The notes under the pieces: generated by a model | The model's database searches: none | Told to the model about the DNA's origin: nothing | What the model saw: the letters and a program-made list of their open reading frames with translations, nothing else | Position numbers and translations under genes: made by a program | In this document: in pieces, positions 26,285 through 38,735 of the stretch | Numbering within the stretch: the first letter of the stretch is position 1 | Layout: each line of letters opens with the position of its first letter | Assembly (NCBI GenBank): GCA_900239685.1 | Contig: OENT01000585.1 | Coordinates: 30,018-94,017 of the forward strand | Reading direction: 5' to 3' | Length of the DNA: 64,000 bases | DNA from: Rotaria macrura | Taxonomy: Eukaryota > Rotifera > Eurotatoria > Philodinida > Philodinidae

Positions 26285-26640
26285 ATGAGGGTAAGCAGAA
26301 TTCTCACCAAACAGAATTTAAGAATTCTCTTTTCGCCTTCAATACACCTCAGATACGAATTCTGTTTAGAATTCCGTGTTTCCAACAGAAATCTAAAAAA
26401 CTCTTAAGAATTCAGTCCTCAAAGCATAATTTTGTATTTCTAGCAGAAGTCTAACACAATGCCTCAGAATTCTGCGCTCTTAGCGGAACTTTGTCAGTAC
26501 AATCCACCATCTTCAATAGAATTCTGTATTTCCAGTAGAATTCAGAGAGAATTCTTCAAAATTCTGTGCTCACAACAGAAATTTGTATACCTGGACTTCC
26601 CACTCGAACTTGCAGCATAATGGTAAGTAGAATTCTGGTT
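26285..26640. repeat. GAATTC-word cluster
   Basis: About ten GAATTC hexamers, mostly in the context AGAATTCTG, occur within roughly 350 bp. Chance expectation is well below one. The word is its own reverse complement, so the block can pair with itself in many ways. The phrase GGTAAG(C/T)AGAATTCT occurs at both ends (26290 and 26625) in direct orientation. It may be an eroded word-filled element; the true borders are unclear and there is no gene inside. Confidence 0.6.
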
Positions 26641-26953
26641 TCCAAAAGTTTTATCGAATGGTTGCTTGGTTTTTTTTTTTAGATTCCATGAAATTAATTG
26701 TGACAGAATCCATCGGGAATAGGTAAAATAGAGAAGTCTTCGGATTTTATAAGGATAATTGTATTCACGTTTGTAGAGTAGGACAGAATTGGTTGAGTTT
26801 CTGTAACGTTGGATTTTTTTACTAGTAGATAAAGGAATGTGCGCAATGATAATGGAAATAGCTTTCCCATCATTTGACTGCCGTGTTTACATTGGAATCT
26901 CTCGTATTAATCTTCTTCAATGACGTATATACGTCGAGATTATCGATAATTCA

Positions 26954-29672
26954 GGCTACCCAGGTACATTGTTACGGCGTCCGTAGACGGACTGTAAACG
27001 GTCGTATCGGATGAAAATACGGAAGTTTTACGACCGTAAACGGTCATATACGACCCGTTTACATACCGTATGTTGTCGTAAACCTGGTCCATGATTTACA
27101 ACCGTATTTACACCGTGTCGTATACGGCATGTTTACAGTTAAAATTAGATGATCGTATGACGCCGTATATGTGTCGTATATGACCGTAAATGTGCCGTAT
27201 TAATTGCTGCAAAGCAGCCCTTCACAGACTGGAATTATAGTCAGACAACTTCTGTTATTGTTTCAACAATGTCAGTTTTATTTTTCATATCATAAAATCC
27301 TTATGGACCTAAAATTTATTGAGTAAAAGCGTAGGAGAAGAAATACAGTTCAACGATAAAAAAATCCCTGAAGTTCCATGCGCATATACGTATACAGGCA
27401 TTCATTCATACACAAAAATATCACAAAAAATAATACTATTGGAAAAACTCATATGCTTAAACATCTGCTGTTTTTGCAAACAGTAAAGAATGAATACATG
27501 CCACGCACAAAAGTATTTCATCGATGAACAATAACAGGAAAAAATGAAAAAAATCTATACGTCAATAACTAATTTTGTGTCCGTCATTATTGACTACTTA
27601 ATACTGATTCTGATAAACTAGTTGATGCATCAACGCTGAACATATTGTCGTAGAATGAGTTGTTGTATTCATTGATGTTTGTTCAATTAGTTATTTACGT
27701 TTTACTTTCACCTTCTCTCGACGTTCTTCTTCATATAAAAAGTTATCCAGGTTTTTACGAACCAAATTCTTGTAGAAATCTTCATATTGATATTCATTGA
27801 TACGATGCTTAACACGATTTGCATCTGCAAGAACAAAAGAAGTTTTGAAGACTGGGTTAAATTTATCGATTAAATATCAAATGGATAGATGTTAACACTC
27901 ATCGAGATGTAGAAAAGTATTTCACTTTCATTTTTATTCAAGAAAATAATCGTACTCGTAAATAATAGAAAAATCTTTATTTTCACGTACTGTTTAATAA
28001 GTCAAGGTGATGTCCATTCAATCGAGATTTCGAAAGTCGATGAGTGACCCACAAAAGTAACATGAACGTTTTTAATTTATTTTCAGTATACAATACACGT
28101 AGTAAATGTCTTCCATAATAGCCTGGATTTTCCTCATTTACGTCTACTAAGTTTTGGTTATTGTGTATATAAACGTATCAACCAAATGAACTCGTTTAAA
28201 TAGAGAAATAATTAAATACTTACAACTTAATCACGAAATGTATCTTTTTCATTCCGATAAATTTCCATTTGGGACTCACCCTATATATAACAATCAATTT
28301 TGTCAAGTAATAGTATTAATAGTTGATATATATATATGACAAATATGTTGAAATTAGTCATTTTGTAGCATAAATTACATAATTTATATTAGTCGAATAA
28401 AAAACAATCCATGTAAAATCGAATTAACTTTATTCAGATATAATAGAAAATCACGGTTAAACTATTGATCTCATTGGAGAAAAAGAAAGCTGTATAAAAG
28501 ATATAAAATAGTATATCAATAAATGAGCATGTTTTAAAGACGAGTTAATTACTAAAAAAGTCTTCGATGATACTTCACATGAGATTCAATGGACTATATT
28601 TCATCTAAAAGTATTCAATTCATGTTAGATTTCGCTGTGTCCGTTGACCAATTTGTCTGACCTTCAATTTTTAAATTTTACTAATAATATATTTTTACAT
28701 TAATTCATGAAAAGATTCTTTTTTCTGATGTAAATTTGTTTCAGAAATATTTAGAAAATTTTGATAGATGGCGCCATGTAGTTAAGGATTGTGAATATCT
28801 AAGATAGATCTAGAATCATTCTCAATAACTAAATGTGCTGTTTTCTATCAAAACATAGTTGAAGAAAGCTTCGAAAATTTGTTTAGTACCTTACAATATG
28901 ACATGTAATTCCGTAATCCTAGTACATATATGGCTCAAATACAATACATATACGACCGTATACAGAAAGTATGATCAATCTTCATCTTGATAGAAAGTCA
29001 AATCTTTAACTTAAAAGGCTATAATTACAGGATTAGGAATTAAAAAATAAAGCAGCTGATACTTGTAACATATATATCAATGGCTGAGAAACAATAAAAC
29101 AAAATTTTAAAAAAGAACATGATTTATATTTGACTTAACATATGTTAAGTCAACGCCGACTACAAGAGAGTATGAAACCCAGATATTTTTAAAGACCACA
29201 TTTCATAAAATCAAGTAGAGTTTAAGACAACCTATCGAATCATGTGAAAGACGCCAAACAAAGTATATTTCAAACTTATATTATTTTACACAAAAGATAT
29301 CAAATAGCCCAATGAATTACGTTCTTGGTATATGCAACATCTTAGACAAATTAGCCACTATTAATGGCAATATAATTGGATAGAGCCCGACTGAGGTATC
29401 GAATCTACACTTTGACATAGCGAAAGCATGAATTTACAGAAGTTTACTTATACGGCATGAATACGGTAGCTTTATGACACGGTAGAATACAGTACCGTAT
29501 ACGGTGGTAGAATACGGCGAGTAAACGCCATTTCGTAAACGGTCACCGTATACGACACCGTATTACAAGATTGTACGATGCGCCGCATACGGCTGCCGTT
29601 TCCAGATCGAAAAATGCCGTATTTTTACCGTTTTTGGCCGTTTACAAACCGTATGTTTCCACTTGGATAGTT
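26954..29672. mobile_element. 2.7-kb inverted-repeat element with CCGTATACGG-rich ends
   Basis: The two outer segments (26960-27205 and 29445-29655) are packed with CCGTATACGG, CCGTTTACGG and related words, and neither is a complete element alone. The extreme ends pair as imperfect inverted repeats: GGCTACCCAGGT on the left, the inverse of ACTTGGATAGTT on the right. Flanking octamers ATAATTCA and ATAATTTT agree at 6 of 8 positions, suggesting an old 8-bp target duplication. The central 2.2 kb is different in composition and contains a spliced minus-strand coding segment (27691-28146). I infer a single composite element; superfamily (hAT- or P-like) is uncertain. Confidence 0.55.
27691..28146 (-). 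CDS. C-terminal two exons of an unrecognised protein inside the 2.7-kb element
   Basis: Two minus-strand exons, 28146-27991 and 27824-27691, are joined across a 166-bp GT-AG intron with matching phases (donor GTACGT, acceptor TTCTTGCAG), giving about 95 residues and a TAA stop. The first exon opens at an acceptor (AACTTAG), so earlier exons exist but were not found. The residues are strongly charged at the end (FLYEERREKVKVKRK). The rhythm of YYGRHLLRVLYTENKL ... LNGHHLDLL recalls a BEN DNA-binding domain, but I would not rely on that. It could be the element's own protein or a captured host gene. No typical hAT C-terminal dimerisation motif is visible. Confidence 0.45.
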
Positions 29673-29735
29673 ATAATTTTGGCCTGCTTTTATATTGTTG
29701 CTAAAAGTAGAAGATTACACGGTTAGGTAGGTGCA

Positions 29736-29831
29736 TAGCTGGGAAAAATACTCGAAGTACTCTTAGTCGAGTACGATTTTAGTTGTACTCGTACTCGTTA
29801 TCGAGAAAGTCTGTACTTAACCCACCCTGGG
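29736..29831. mobile_element. 96-bp word-filled element (CTCGAGTAC)
   Basis: It starts TAGCTGGGAAAA and ends AACCCACCCTGGG. It is flanked by octamers TAGGTGCA (29728-29735) and TAGGTGCT (29832-29839), 7 of 8 identical. The interior repeats TACTCGAAGTAC, GTCGAGTACG and GTACTCGTACTCG. The ends are only loosely inverted. It looks like a very small hAT-type derivative. Confidence 0.5.
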
Positions 29832-29839
29832 TAGGTGCT

Positions 29840-30924
29840 ATTTACTGAGTTCCCCCTGATTGTCCGTCAGACAGAGAGACATAGATATGAATGTACAATG
29901 CATAATCTGTATTTTATAGGGTAACCCTTGCGTGTCACCGAGTGCCAAATACTAAAATTACAAAATTCGATAATACAAAAATTTGAAAAATGCACGTAGC
30001 CTACACTTATTGATGCAGAACTCAAAGTAATGGTGCTTCATCTGAAATATCAAATGACAATGAGTAGAATTTTGTAAGACTTTAAAACTTGAGGAAACTA
30101 TGTATATTATGAAAAACATACACGAAAACAAACAATGGAGAAATATGCGAGGACCAGGTCCGTAACAAGCTGTAATTTTGAGTCATATGGCATTTTTAAT
30201 ACTATGATTGCAGAAATATTTGTAATCAGTTTGATTTGAGGTGTTTGATAAATTATTTATTTTATGTTTCATATTAGTATCAGATATTCGAACTTAGACA
30301 ATAGACCAAATATTCAGATGATTGTGTAAGAAATGCTTTCTTCAATAAATTGTCATCATAATATTAATCTTGCTATATCTTGCTAGGTCATCATGTTTTA
30401 GCAAACGCATATAAAAATATCTTAAAAAATCTTTAATACTAGTGCCTGATCATTGGTAACTATAATCAATTCTGCTATTGTGGAGGATTTCTGATTTTGT
30501 GTTAGGCTTCTAACTGATATCTAAGTATTCAAAGTATAATCTTCATGCAATAAAAATAAAAGAATAATAAATGAAAACAAGAAGTCGATAGTACAATTTC
30601 CTTGACTTCTTAACTGTTGTTCATCGTGGTTATTGCTAAAATATTCATAGTCACACAATAGCTGTTCGAAATTTCTGATCATCCAATCCATAGTTTCTAT
30701 GGATTGGATGATAATCAAAACGTCAATCAAATGCTAATATACAGAAAACAATCGAATGCTTCAGAACAGAAGCAAGCAGTGCTCTTTCTCATCTGTTAGC
30801 TATCATGTTTATTCTGCTTCTCTATTTTATTGATTGAGCGTGTATAAACTCTCTAATCGAGTGAAAATAAACATGCCTGATAACTAAATGCTCATTCTAA
30901 TTAGCTAATGTGAGTGATAGAAAT
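29840..30924. other. Gene-poor spacer with one perfect hairpin
   Basis: No gene was recognised. The main feature is the hairpin at 30678-30712, listed separately. Confidence 0.5.
30678..30712. repeat. Perfect 16-bp stem hairpin with a 3-base loop
   Basis: ATCATCCAATCCATAG is followed by TTT and then by its exact reverse complement. It stands alone in non-repetitive DNA. It could be an extruding palindrome or a very short insertion; no function is evident. Confidence 0.85.
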
Positions 30925-31518
30925 TAGGGATGCAATGGTGACGGTAACCGTTCCAACGGGTAACCGTTCCAACGGGTAACCGTTCCAACGGGTAACCGTT
31001 CCAACGGGTAACCGTTCCAACGGGTAACCGTTCCAACGGGTAACCGTTCCAACGGGTAACCGTTCCAACCGGTAACTGTTCCAACCGGTAACTGTTTCAC
31101 CCGGTTATCGTTATAAGCCGAAATAGGCCGGCATTAACAGGTATAAAGCGGTATAAACTAGGGATACAATAATGACAGTGAATTGCATATCACCGGTTCA
31201 AACCAGCAACCAATTCTAGCTCGGGTACACTCATACTAGCAGGTATTCACCTAATCTCACCGGTATAAACCAAAATAAGCCAAATAAGGTCGTTCAAATA
31301 CTATAGGACGGTTATGGCAACGACCGGTTATTTTCACCGTTACGTCCTTTGAATAAACCGGTATAAACCAGTTATTAGCGTGTATTAGCCAGTATTAGCC
31401 GGTATAGACTGGTATTAATGGTTACCGGTGGAGCGGTTACCGGTTGGTATGGTTACCGCTAAAGGCGGTTACCATTAGAACGGTGAACGGGTGATTTACC
31501 GTCTCCGTTGCATCCCTA
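30925..31518. mobile_element. Word-filled element with TAGGGATGCAA ends and GGTAACCGTTCC interior
   Basis: The ends are TAGGGATGCAATGG and CCGTTGCATCCCTA. The flanking octamers (ATAGAAAT / AATAAAAA) match poorly, so the target duplication is not convincing, perhaps from age. The interior is made of GGTAACCGTT, ACCGGTATAAACC and GGTTACCGG words, including a tandem block at 30943-31100. Terminus type and plan are shared with the elements at 19250, 39841, 45232 and 48703. Confidence 0.7.
30943..31100. repeat. 16-bp tandem repeat GGTAACCGTTCCAACG, about 9-10 units
   Basis: Seven or more units are identical and adjacent, followed by two or three with C-for-G and T-for-C changes (CAACCGGTAACTG). 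The array is the left interior of the 30925-31518 element, so the element carries a minisatellite. Confidence 0.95.
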
Positions 31519-32957
31519 ATAAAAATATTGAAATATTCCAGCCATTTCTGCTGTTTATTTCAAAGATAGCAATTAATTGCAGTTCTGTTTTAAATTTTTC
31601 GTTGACGATTATTAAATGTGAGTTTGGCTAGCTTGCACCAGTATTGATAATAACTGTCCATTGGACGGGAGTGCTACTATTAATTTTCATGTATTATACT
31701 TATTAATTTATAATGCAGAATACCACATAAAAATGAACAGAGAAGTTCTTTGATTTCATGGCAAGAGAATTAATCAATTGATCACACTGTTAGAAACGTA
31801 TTACAACCCATACATTATGGTTTTGGTAAGACATATTGTTGGTTTATCCAGAGTGACATTGAACAACGACACGATTGGAAAAGTATCTTCATGAAAAACC
31901 GATTAGAACGATCACAGGCTAATCCAAATATAGTTGCTCAAGCCGTGAAAAACTCTTTCCTCTTACTACTGTAAAGGCAGCATGGTTTGCCTATTAGAAT
32001 CTCTTTGTTTTAGGGTCGAAATTTCCTTAGAGACTTAGCCAAGAAAAGCGCACGCTAAATTATGCTGATTCAGTCGTCAAAATCAAGAAAATCAGTCATG
32101 ACGGTTGAGTATGATTTTTAATGAGCGTAACTGCGACAAACCGGATAAAATCGCAACTAAACAGAAAAACAAGAAAAAAAGCTGATATTCTAATCTCTAC
32201 ACATATTGCAACTTTATCACCCAGAGCGTTGCATACATATGTAACTGTGGTACATTGATGTTAATGAATATTGCCATGAAAGAATGTAGGGGTTGATGTT
32301 TCGTTTACTGTAACGCTCCCTCCCCCCCCCCCCCCATCCCTCTCCACAACATCCTCTTGACAAGTACATTTGACTCATCAGAGGTAATGACGAAAGAAGT
32401 AGTGCGATGCATGCAGCTACCATGGAAGGTACGAAGAAAATGAAAATGAGGTACAAATAAGATAATTTGCTGGTATAGGCCACAGGAATTAATAAAATGG
32501 AGATTTTAAGAACGGGCAAAGCCAAAAGCATCTTATCATCGAAGCGAAAAAGCCCATCAAGTTGTGATTACTTGTGCATGATAAAGAACGATGCCAAAGC
32601 AAATCTTGGAGCAAATGTTTGCATTTGCAAACTCAACATTCTTGGTCATTTTCGATAGCAATACGACAATGTATATAAATACTTTCTGGCGCATCGCACA
32701 AAAGAACTCAAGATGTAGCATATCGTGTGTAATGATAAGCATACTTTGAAAAATATTTAGTGCAAAAAAACAAAAAAGAGTTGCATATGGGTGAAAATAC
32801 TAACTACGACTATATCGGCACATTGAAATCCAAAAATGTTACGTTTATGTTCCAGTCCAACAAAGTCCAAGTGTGCGTAGATCTAGCGGGTGTCTATATA
32901 CACCAAGAACGTTGTAGACGGAAATATATTGTTCAAAAACAGTTGTAAGGTCGTGTT
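31519..32957. other. Gene-poor spacer with a C homopolymer
   Basis: Positions 32332-32345 are fourteen consecutive C. Minus-strand frames at 32217-32531 and 32557-32742 are not convincing. No gene was recognised. Confidence 0.45.
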
Positions 32958-33337
32958 TCAATTACAGTAGTACACCAGGTTCATTGTTTTAGTGTACCCT
33001 ACACACGGGTCACCGAAAAGAGTATTTCCAGCAGTAAACGAGCAAGATTGACTTCCTTGGCAATGAGTACTCACTATCGACGTCACCGTCATAGCGGAAC
33101 ATGTACAGTATCCGCATGAGCAAGTAGAACAGCTTGATGTCCCATAAAATGTATATACAACATATATTTTGAGCGACCCGCTACAAGTAATGCTAACTCC
33201 GGTATTCTCTCCACATGTTAATGTTGAATTAACTATGGAACAAGAAGCACAGATTATGTTATGTTGACTAATAGACAAACTCCTTTACCGACTGTAGTTG
33301 TGGCACTTGTGGATGTTGATGATGTCGCTACATGATA
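32958..33337 (-). CDS. SUEL-type (galactose-binding) lectin domain, C-terminal exons
   Basis: Two minus-strand exons are supported. The first, 33337-33299, is 39 nt and encodes a Thr/Ser-rich linker (TSSTSTSATTT). A 66-bp GT-AG intron follows, then 33232-32958 encodes the lectin domain and a TGA stop. The domain shows the SUEL pattern: STLTCGENTGVSITC, then IYVVYTFYG, a Cys-rich middle, THCQGSQSCSFTAGNTLFGDPC and the terminal NLVYYC. SUEL domains bind galactose or rhamnose sugars outside the cell. The first exon starts at an acceptor (ATCATGTAG) in phase 1, so there must be upstream exons. A Thr-rich exon at 43462-43151, 9.8 kb away on the same strand, ends in a compatible phase at a possible GTACAAG donor, so these may be the extracellular end of the membrane protein listed at 43131-46881. 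Confidence 0.8.
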
Positions 33338-36300
33338 AAATATACAACAAGTTCTCTACATTGTGAATATGGATTGCATATATAGATCTTTGGGAATCTC
33401 AACATACTACTCGGTTCCTAATAGAGGAAAAATATTCTTTTTGATTAGCTCATGTGCAGTTTATGTCGTCGATAGGATTGCTTCGGAAGAAAATAGCGAA
33501 ATACTTCATGCTGTTACAAACATTTTCCGAACTTTGGCTAACTGACAATAGAGCATACAAGCTGAAGCAACATGCATAGACATCCCTCTGTTTCCTATTG
33601 AATTTATAGTCTTAATGTTTGATTGAATAATTTAATTTTTCAAAAGGTGTAAATTATCATATAGTCAATTTAACTGAAAGAAAATCGTTCTATCTCATAT
33701 ATTCAACTGTTGACAGCTAACACTTGATGATGATAATGAAAGATACTGTACTTCAACTTGTCTACTAATATATGATATCGAATATTCTATTAAAGAAATA
33801 GGTATTGTGAAAATAGATTTATTCTTTATCACAACATAGACGATTTTTCTATCAGAAAACATAGGCACTCTTACTAGAAATGGTTAAGAAATCAATCTTA
33901 TTAAAGACTTTTACTAAAATCTGACAGAGTTTACATCCAATGCTTTTATGTCTTCACAGTTAACTACAGTATGCGAAAGGATTCTTACTTATCTAAAACA
34001 CTCGAGAATTTCACATAAAGATCTTCTGATTATGGATTCATACAAGATATTCGAATTCTATCCTATTTAAGTCTTCTGATTTCAAGATTACTTAAAAACC
34101 TCTAACTGATTAAGACGACACCTTATGAGTAGTTCTCATAACAAAGTTGTTTTGTCGGTCAATATTTAGCTGCGATATAAAGCGTGAAATACTAACACTG
34201 ATTTATTAACAGAAAGATTACTGGAGCATTAACTATACAGGTACTGATGCTCACTACAGCACAAATTGTCATCGGAACTAAAACTTGACATTTACCCACA
34301 CAGACTTACAACTCCGAAACCGTCATTTTAACACGTTGACCATAAGAATTGAAGAGAAAAAACGCGATAACACGCGTTTATTAAACAAAGTAAAGAAATG
34401 AACTCGTGCAAACGTTTTTTATACGTTCCACGCATTTCAACGGTCTGAACAAGAATATTAGATTAATAAACATGTCTTAACTCACGTATGTAAGAAATTA
34501 CAGAAGTTAATGCTTTCGACATAGGATATATCAAACTTTTTAGTGGACCTGCACAGAAAACGTTTAATTTACGAGAGCCTGCTTGCTAGGCTCACTAATG
34601 GGACATCTATCGAAAGTAAACTAAAAACAACGCAAATAACCATCTTTTTTATTAAGACTAAGTGCTGCCACTTCGGTTAGGATATTGATAAAAGAGCATA
34701 CATTTCTGAACATAAGGAAGTTTAAGATCAATTTCCAGTCGAAAAGCAAATTTATTATGAAGATATATACAACAATATGTAAAATACGCGCAGAGTCCTC
34801 AGTGAATACCAAAGCTACAGGGCAAATAATCTTCCTTGCTCGTATATTTATGTCGTCTCGTTTATAGAAGTAATAATAAAGGTATGGTGTAATTTATCTA
34901 GGAATGCATAACCGGCGAACATTTTCTTTTACGATTAGAAAAAAAGACAATAGTTAGTACAACAGCGAATGAACAATAAATGCCTTTAAATAGTCAAGCA
35001 CGACTTTATCTTTCAATTTGAGGACATTGTCTTAGTCAATAAAACTTAAGGTACTTTCTTTACTCTCTAATCCATTTTCAATTGGATTAAAACGCAATAA
35101 AAACTAACAAAAACTTAAGAAACAATTGCGCATTGCATTGTAGTGATAGTTCTACACCAGCGTTCCGAATGGAACTCTGAAACGAAATTTTTTCGCACAT
35201 TTGTTTTACTTAGCAAAGTGTGCAAAGTTTAATGAAACTAATTTGTTCCCTATCTAGACAACGAAAAATAATGTCTGTTCATCATCAGAGATGTCGCGTT
35301 GTTCGTGTTTCATGACCTAACCTTCAAGTTGTTTTTTTTTCATTTTGAAAGCCGTTTGTTAATATGATACGTTATTTGACGAAAAAAAATATAAAAACAA
35401 ACAATTTGTACAACAAACACTATTAAGAGGTCACAATCTGCTATCAGATAGAGCTAGTACGGTTCTAGAATCAAAGTGTAACTTTTTTTTGAAAATTATA
35501 CTGCGTACTTTTTTTTGCACAATCTATAAAGCAGAAATAGCAGATGTTTTGTACACTCTACTTCTGCTTGTTACACTTGCTAAGTGGAACGCTGTTCTAC
35601 ACATTAGAAATATTATTTCAAGCAGCTGCTGCTTGTAACAATTCTCTTCTTCAACAAACGTGTAGACAGATGTCGCTAACCAATCGCGATATATCATTTG
35701 CAGTAAGTATTATTTATTTCTTCCTCTTTGTTTCATTCTCTGTACAGTGCACAGGGATTAATTTTGCCGTACATGTATTTCACTCATAGACTTGATGAAA
35801 CAATAATCAGTACATAAATGATGAGATTTATTACCACCAAAATTTATTTAAAGTCACTTACAGAAAAGGAACTTTTTTATGAGTGAACACAGTACAATTT
35901 CATTGTTACACATGTAGAATCTTAACTTTTCGAACAGTCGTAATGTTTTTTTGCATGTGAAACCTCTTAAGTTAAATGAAAACTGAATTTTCTTTTCGCA
36001 CATGTATGAGTTTGAGTTTGTAACTTCGAATTTAAAGTTTTAAGAAATGAATAGAATAGAAATGATTTTCCCTGTGTTGTTAGAAATTTTACGACACAAA
36101 ATGAATCCAAATGTTTTTGAGTGAAGTGAATGAATTTTTTTAATAGAAGACACTAATATGCAAATTGTATAAATAGATCTATTTTGAAGAATTCGAAATT
36201 TGTGTAGGTTCTTTCCGAGTTATAAATAAATTTTATTTCATGTTTTCTCAGATAAATATAGAAAATGTTTTGGAATCATATCATCATAATTATTTCGAAT

Positions 36301-38735
36301 GTAGCATTTATCGGCATAGGTTAAGAAATCACAAATGTTTGCATTGTACATTATATACCGATGCAATGCAATACTGAAAAGTTAGAGCGGTATACAATTT
36401 TTCTATTTAGAAATCTATCAACAGAGTAATAAAAATAAACGAGTAAATCGCAAATTATCATTGCTACAAAGTACATTCGATTTTTCAAAAGTATCCATTC
36501 TTATTTCAAGTCTTCTTTCTATAGTCCACTAGTCACCAGAATAATGATAACACAAAAAATTGCTGCTAGATATGAATATTTCTAAATAGAACTGTCTTGT
36601 TTAACAAGGTGAATGTATTTGAAATAAACACGTATAATATTTACATTGAACTGTTTTAAGAAAGTCTTAGTATTTAGAGATACATCTATATCTAGCAATA
36701 TTCTCCCGTCTATTATTCTTCTAATGATCGCGAGAATACACACTGAAGAGTTTCAATAAAGAAAGGAGCATTTTAATTTTGAAAAGGAGTTTGAATGTAT
36801 CTTGAAGGATTCACAGAATCCCTTATTCACGCGTTAAAATTTGAGTTTCTAATGCGTTGTAACTATAGTTGAATAACCTAGATATTACGGGCTTTGAAAC
36901 GTTTACTTTGAAAACGCGACACACCGGTTGATATTCTTACCCGTTAAAATTTTTTTCTTCTAACACATTTAAACGTTCAACAGATGTCCGATTTTCGCCG
37001 TTTTAATGCATTTACTCAAGTGCCGCATTTAAACATTTACGTTTGTACACACGCAACTCGTTTCAACACTAAATTAAATTGACTGTTAAAACGGAGGAAT
37101 TCGGACATATGTTGAAAGTTTAACCTCTTGGATACCGCTGCCTTCAGGCTGAAGACAAGAAGAACGAAGAATTGTTTTTCGTTCTGTTGTATCGTTAAAC
37201 AGCTGTGAAACGAAATGTTCATCAGTATGACTGTACCGATCCAGGATTCAAATATGATAAAATATATATGAATACAGCTGATTCACGATCATAGAATGCA
37301 TTAGAGAGTGATTTTTCGATTTTTTTATAAGCTCGTAAAGAACGCAAGAATTCTCGGGATCCAGGAGGTTAAATGCAAGTAAAATAGCAAAAAATAGCCG
37401 TTTTAACGCGTTATTTACTTATTTTCGTCAGCTAGGGTAGTGAGTACACTGATTTCGATGATGAGTCAAACAATGAGGGACTCACTTTCTTATAATATAT
37501 ACAGTGGATGCTTTGTATTTTTTGTACAAATGGAAATGATGAAACGAGCATCTGTAAGATATCCAAAAATAAAGTCCATTTAGAAAATCAAATATTTTGA
37601 ATGGTAACACCAAATTAATAGAAATGCTTCGCTTCTAATATTAGTTCTAGTAATGCTATATAAATAGTGTCTTCTAGGTAGAAGTTCTACTAGTTAAAGT
37701 GGATGATTTTTCTTTTTTTTGACAAATTAGGTTCCCCTATTCATTTTTTATCGAAAAGTTCAAGAAAAATGTAAAAACTAATGCAAACATAAGTGTAATG
37801 AAATCTTGAGTAAATTCAAGAATTTAATTAATACTTCAGTAAGCATTTACAACACAGCTTCTTATCTATATTATCTGATGTGTTGACTCTGGGAATTTCC
37901 TTTTTACGGATCAATAACTCAATTAAATATTTTTAAAGAAGATGAAAACCACTTTGACTTTTCAAAGCTGTTCGAATGCGAAATCTTGTCATTACAATCT
38001 TCAATATTTTGTGTTTCATGCTGATCAATGCAAATTTTAGAAGACATCCTTGTGCATTATTGAGTCCAAAACAACAATTTAATATTTGACTCTATCCGTA
38101 ATTTTCTACATACACAGTGCAATATGCCTGAATACAAGAGAAATCGTTCGCTAGTGTGATGCCGTATTGAAAAATTCAGCTCATAGAAAAAGCATTGCTG
38201 AATCGCACCTCATGAAAAGATAAATACCTGACACAATCGTGAGTAGGTTTGTGTATGGCTTTTCCGATAGAATTTTTTTCTGAAATCAGTCTTTTCAAGG
38301 ACAGCTCGATTGAGAGCGTAATCTAGTATCCTTGATTATTCGAGATTATCGCAGTTACAATTCAATTTTCATGTTAAATCGAGACTTATTAATTGATTCG
38401 TTGAAAGTCTCCAATACGTGATGTGAGATTCTTTTGTATATTTTCTTTTGCCTCCGTGATGTACGTAAACTGAATGATAATGATTGATATATTAGGTCTG
38501 CGTAGATTAGAGAACTCACGTATTAACTTACTTATGAGATTAGATATTCACAGTTCGGGTAAGCCGGATCGACATAATATTATTCAGTGTTGTTTATTTT
38601 TTGAACATTTAACTACGAATACTACTAGTATGACTGCTTCCCAGCTTCTTCGACTACTAATACATCAACTCACACTACATTGTAAAAAATACTCCGCAGA
38701 AAAGTAAACGAGAAATTCGTTTTCATGGGGCATTA
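33338..38735. other. Gene-poor spacer, possibly part of a very long intron
   Basis: No gene was recognised. AACGCGTT and AACGTTT words cluster at 34330-34445 and 36825-37065. An exon-like piece on the plus strand at about 35630-35701 ends in a CAGTAAGT donor but has no partner. If the lectin exons belong to the 43-47 kb gene, all of this is intronic. Confidence 0.35.

Noticed and set aside
32332-32345. Run of 14 C, and the C run at 38738-38748
   Set aside because: The first is a simple homopolymer; the second is the end of an inverted-repeat element. Neither looks like a telomeric repeat.
35544-35789. Frame containing QAAAACNNSLLQQTCRQM followed by a GTAAGT donor
   Set aside because: Exon-like, but no partner exon was found on either side, so no gene can be drawn.
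38474-38707. 77-codon plus-strand frame
   Set aside because: Reads somewhat like protein but has no splice partner or known motif, and it stops next to a mobile element.
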